Positions 60,430 to 64,000 of a DNA stretch of 64,000 bases are shown piece by piece. Made by a program: the position numbers and the translations under genes. Origin of the DNA: Amyloporia xantha. Taxonomy: Eukaryota > Basidiomycota > Agaricomycetes > Polyporales > Adustoporiaceae. The notes beneath the pieces are model-generated. The model saw nothing but the letters and a program-made list of their open reading frames with translations. It was not told the origin of the DNA and searched no databases. The DNA lies in NCBI GenBank assembly GCA_036971615.1, contig JAYKKR010000001.1, forward strand, positions 1,054,001 to 1,118,000. The letters are read 5' to 3'. Within the stretch, counting starts at the first letter, position 1; every line of letters begins with the position of its first letter.

Positions 60430-61179
60430 ATGGCAGAGTTCGTCCAACGCCTAGATACCTCTAAATTAGTCGTCGTTGAGACGGTCAGTCAAGCGTGCTC
60501 TGTGTAGATATGTCCTCATTCTCATGCGCGTCGACATTCCTACAGGTTCTGTACTTCGCTATCGCCCCATTCACTGCGCCGAGGTACAATTTTCCTCTTT
60601 TCCTGTTTGGCATATACGCACAAGAGAACTCTGAAGCCATTCAATCTCTCCAAACGGTGAGGACTGTCACTACACCTATGTTCTTCAGAGCTTTCTCACA
60701 AGGATATTGGCAGTTTACATACTTGGTGGCTGCTTCTGTAATCTACGATCTCGTCTGGATGTACACCTACTCTCAGCACTGGCTTGTCAAACTGATCACC
60801 ATCCTGGCGCTGGCTCTGAAGGTGCGTTAGTTCGCCAACTTGGTACTGCGTGAAACCTCCAATACCGCCTCCAGGTCCCGACCGTCCTAGCATTCCTAGC
60901 GGCCCTGCAGCAACGGGGCGCGCAGTTCTCTGGTCTCGGCTTCCGTGGTGGTGATCTAGGCGGTGCTACAGGTATGAGGGCAATCGAACACGGGCAATCC
61001 GTAGTTGCTAAAGCTTGGTTGCAGTCTGGTCCATGCCGGGTGGCTTTACCTCTGGCAGTAGGGATGGATATCAAGCCGTCGACGAGCCCTCTGATGTCCA
61101 AACACCCAAACCACTCGGTACTACAGCACCTGCATCCAACAACAACCCCAGTGCACCCGGTGCATACAACAATGTATAG
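60430..61179 (+). CDS. Small multispanning membrane protein, AGTRAP-like
   Basis: Exons 60430-60483, 60546-60656, 60714-60821, 60875-60971 and 61025-61179 give 174 residues. Three or four hydrophobic segments are visible: VLYFAIAPF, YNFPLFLFGIYAQEN, FTYLVAASVIYDLVW and LVKLITILALALKVPTVLAFLAAL, followed by a Gly-, Pro- and Asn-rich soluble tail (GTTAPASNNNPSAPGAYNNV). The layout, with an aromatic-rich loop after the second helix and an Asp in the third (IYDLVW), resembles the type-1 angiotensin II receptor-associated protein (AGTRAP) family, whose animal member sits in endomembranes. I am not certain of the family and no fungal function is known to me. It is convergent with the OGT gene. Confidence 0.6.
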
Positions 61180-61303
61180 CACAATCACTATCGATACAAT
61201 CTATCTATATACGGCACCTGTCTATAAGCTACAGAGTTGTCTACTCGAAGAAATAACGCATAAGGCAACAAAATCAGTCTGAAATACGCCTACCCCATCA
61301 GAT

Positions 61304-64000
61304 TTACTCATACACAATCACGTTGACGGGTTCCTCGTCAGGAATCCAAATGCACCCGCTTTCTTTCTCAGCCCCTTGACATGCTTCCCACTCGTCCGAC
61401 ATTTCATACTGCGTCCCTTCCACCCAGCGTCTCCATGCTTCGCGAAGGCCCTTCTCTAGGTTTCTTGTCCACCGCTCCGTATCGAACAGAGGCATGTGGT
61501 CCCGATTTAGGAATATGTTACGACGCAGATTTATGAGTGCTCCTCGTCCTCGAGGCACGGTATCCCCAGATACATCTTGAGTCGATATATATTGAACGCT
61601 TTCGGCAAGAGCCACAGCCCGCTTTTTATATTCTTCAATGGAACTCACTACCATCTGGTCACCAAACCCGGTGGCGTTAGCCATGCTGGCAGCCACGCGA
61701 GAACACATCTTGTGAGCATGCTTCGGATATGTCAGGATAGGTGTTCCTGTCCACAAGACACTAGCAAGCAGCACCGAGTTAGTCAACAGTTGAATTATAT
61801 TCATTGAACGCACTTACTCCGCTGCAATAGTATGCGCGTTGCACTAGTCGACAACGAATTCATCAGCATTGTGAAATGCGGTGGACAACGGTTTAATATA
61901 CCTCAACCGTGTCGAGGAAAAGATCAGCAACCCTTGCTCGGTAGACATGCTCCTCTTTTTTGGCCACATCGGTGAAACGAATCCGTGAGGCAACCTCCTG
62001 TCCTGCCCACGCTTTCGCCGTCCTCAAGAGGTGTTCCTCTCCCGCTGCAGGGAAACGGAGGAGCCATAGAATGCTACGGGGCACCTTCGTGAGAATCTCG
62101 AGCCATACGGCAAAGATTCCCTGCACTGCACATTAGGCATAGCGCTACCGTTATTGGAGCATCGAGCTCACCGGGTCAACCTGCGCTCCCAGAACACATA
62201 TGAGTATCAGAGCTTAACGGTAACACGATCAGCAAGACGCACCTTGTATAGCTGCATTGTGCATTAGGATGGATCGTACCTGTAAACTGAATTGTTGTTT
62301 CCACTCACCTGACTAAAGTTCGCAAAAATCACTACATCTCTACACTTCTGTCAGTAAAGTACTCGAGAATAACACTGCATACTCACTGAGGAATATCAGG
62401 GAAGAGGCGCTGTCTCATAGCCGTTCGCCTTCGCTCTTCTTCGGACCATAGCTGTGCAACAGGAACCCCAAGTCGCTCTTCTGGTGTCAGATCCTCGTCT
62501 TTCCGGAAGGACTGTTTATGATCGGTGACCATGAAAGAATGCTACGGAACACAGATCAAGAGGTCAAAAAGCAACGTTTCCACGATGGACAAACGAGAGA
62601 CGCGAACAGGGATATAAATGAGTTTCTCCGTGCTAAGAGCACCCCGATACGAAAGTAGGTCAACGGGAGAAGTTCGTGAACTCAAATCACACTCACTAGA
62701 TCCACTCGTTGGACGGAGACTCGGGATCCGCATCTGCGTCGAAATCGAATGTGATGCGTGGCTGTTCCTTGTCTTCACCTCGATATTTTCGCCATAACTC
62801 CGTAGCGCTCATATCCGGAGGGCATGAAATGTCACAGCCAACAAGATAATCACACCAGCCTACACGTAGCAATTGTGAGCAACAGCAACAACATCTGGTG
62901 TAGCATTTTGATATTACCTGCTGACAGCGTACCCGCATAGCCCATAAGCTGCATTTGGATAGGACACGGACGTACGGCAAATATATCATTCCTCGCTCCC
63001 TTAGTGTAGCCGCCCAAATTGATCACTGTTTAAATACACACATCTCAATCAGTACGGCATCATGTAAGAGATGTGCACGTACAGATATGGATCTCCTGTG
63101 AGAGGATGTGCTCTACAATAGCGTGGGCCGACCACGAGGACACGTCGACAAAGTTTTCCACACGACTAGCGATCCTTGGACGGTAATCGGAACCATCCCA
63201 TGGACTCGTGGTATACAGGAAAATATTGAAATATCGACGATCATGCAGTCCAAAAACGGATTGCATGAGATGCGACAGTGGATGATCGCTGCAAAACCAG
63301 AGTCCGTGAGCAAAGGCGGTGCGCGATACAGCTTGATGCGTACTTCACATCATTCGAAACATAGCCGATATTCAGCTTGCCTTTGAACGGCGGAGGCGGC
63401 GGTCGAAATACATGCCTAGGGAGCCATGTTTGCGAGAGCCCCATGTAAGAGATTCGGAGGGCGTTCCGATGGGCGACGAGACGTGCCACCCTAGGCGATA
63501 ACGGATAAGTGAACTGGAACCGCAATGTATCAGCCGAAGCCATGCATGTCGATGCGCAACGTGGCACCCACAGTGTGGAACGGAAGCACAGAGGGGACAA
63601 CAGGAACGTTTAGATTGGCAGGTAAGATCGGCCGTAGGAAGAAGGAACTCAGATCTTGTGAAATGCCGATCACAGGTTCTTCTGAAAGGAGCGTCTTTCC
63701 GTAAAGTCGGAGATACCACTGTCGCAGCAGTCGGGGCTGCACCCAGTTAATGAAGCGAATAACGAAGCCGACTTCGTTGATCCCCGCCTGCACTCGGTCT
63801 TGGTCGCTGTAATATCTACCGAGACACCTTCTCCAGCGTTCTTTTTCATTCTCGCGTAAAGCGCGCCCCTGCGCATGTTCGACCACCTGGAGCCAATCGT
63901 CGATTGTGGCAGACTGCCGTATGATCCCAATATTTTGCAGATAACCGACATCTATCTGCTGCTCACAGATCTCGATCATCTTGGGGATCCAGCCAGTCTG
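61304..64000 (-). CDS. O-GlcNAc transferase (GT41), 3' part, 5' end beyond the window
   Basis: Nucleocytoplasmic enzyme that adds N-acetylglucosamine to Ser/Thr of proteins. The catalytic core is clear: KLNIGYVSNDVNDHPLSHLM (joined over intron 63302-63359 or so), SVFGLHDRRYFNIFLYTTS, VDVSSWSAHAIVEHI, QLMGYAGTLSAGWCDYLVG, EKLIYIPVSFMVTDHKQSF, a second lobe with LLRFPAAGEEHL and RIRFTDVAKKEEHVYRARVADLFLDT, and the donor-binding VLWTGTPILTYP and ATGFGDQMVV. It ends at a TAA (61304-61306) after PVNVIVYE. Upstream exons near 63400-64000 (WLQVVEHAQGRALRENEKERWR) lead toward the N-terminal region, where TPR repeats are expected outside the window. Many introns of 50-70 nt occur. Confidence 0.9.

Noticed and set aside
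1..64000. CRISPR arrays, operons, Shine-Dalgarno sites, secondary-metabolite cluster
   Set aside because: The window is intron-rich fungal DNA with unrelated housekeeping genes; no repeat-spacer array and no polyketide or peptide synthetase core genes are present.

Overview
The window reads as nuclear DNA of a filamentous basidiomycete, most likely an agaricomycete such as a polypore. It is gene-dense on both strands. Almost every gene is cut by many short introns (about 50-75 nt) with GTRNGT donors and YAG acceptors, and conserved proteins appear only after these are spliced out. I rebuilt exon chains by eye; where the lengths add up to an open frame I give exon coordinates.

Layout from left to right: a CMGC/RCK-type protein kinase (+, 1402-4844); a long intergenic stretch holding a 360-bp TA-flanked MITE-like element; a complex I subunit NDUFS6 homologue (-), divergent from the Hsp104 disaggregase (+), whose shared promoter carries heat-shock-element-like motifs; an unidentified zinc-finger-like gene (-), divergent from a NIPA/DUF803 transporter (+); a DENN-domain protein (+); an approximately 12-kb VPS13 gene (-); a poorly resolved small locus (+, 35846-36590); an ELO fatty-acid elongase (+); a PH-C2-RasGAP protein (+), convergent with AP-2 alpha-adaptin (-); a diphthine methyltransferase DPH7 homologue (+); a TMEM135-like membrane protein (-) next to a dysferlin/peroxin-domain protein (-), the latter divergent from an HSC20/Jac1 co-chaperone (+); a second inverted-repeat-bounded insertion; a DExH RNA helicase (+); a small AGTRAP-like membrane protein (+); and the 3' part of an O-GlcNAc transferase (-) that runs off the right edge.

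These are mainly housekeeping genes for membrane traffic and lipid transfer (VPS13, DENN, AP-2, elongase), signalling (kinase, RasGAP, OGT), mitochondrial function (NDUFS6, HSC20), protein quality control (Hsp104) and translation (DPH7). There is no secondary-metabolite cluster, defence island, virus or array. I did not find a new multi-gene system. The most interesting signals are in gene architecture: a 6-nt microexon that restores the second Cys of a CxxC pair in NDUFS6, an intron flanked by direct repeats that looks duplication-derived, a GC-AG intron, stopless introns with lengths divisible by three, and two inverted-repeat elements.
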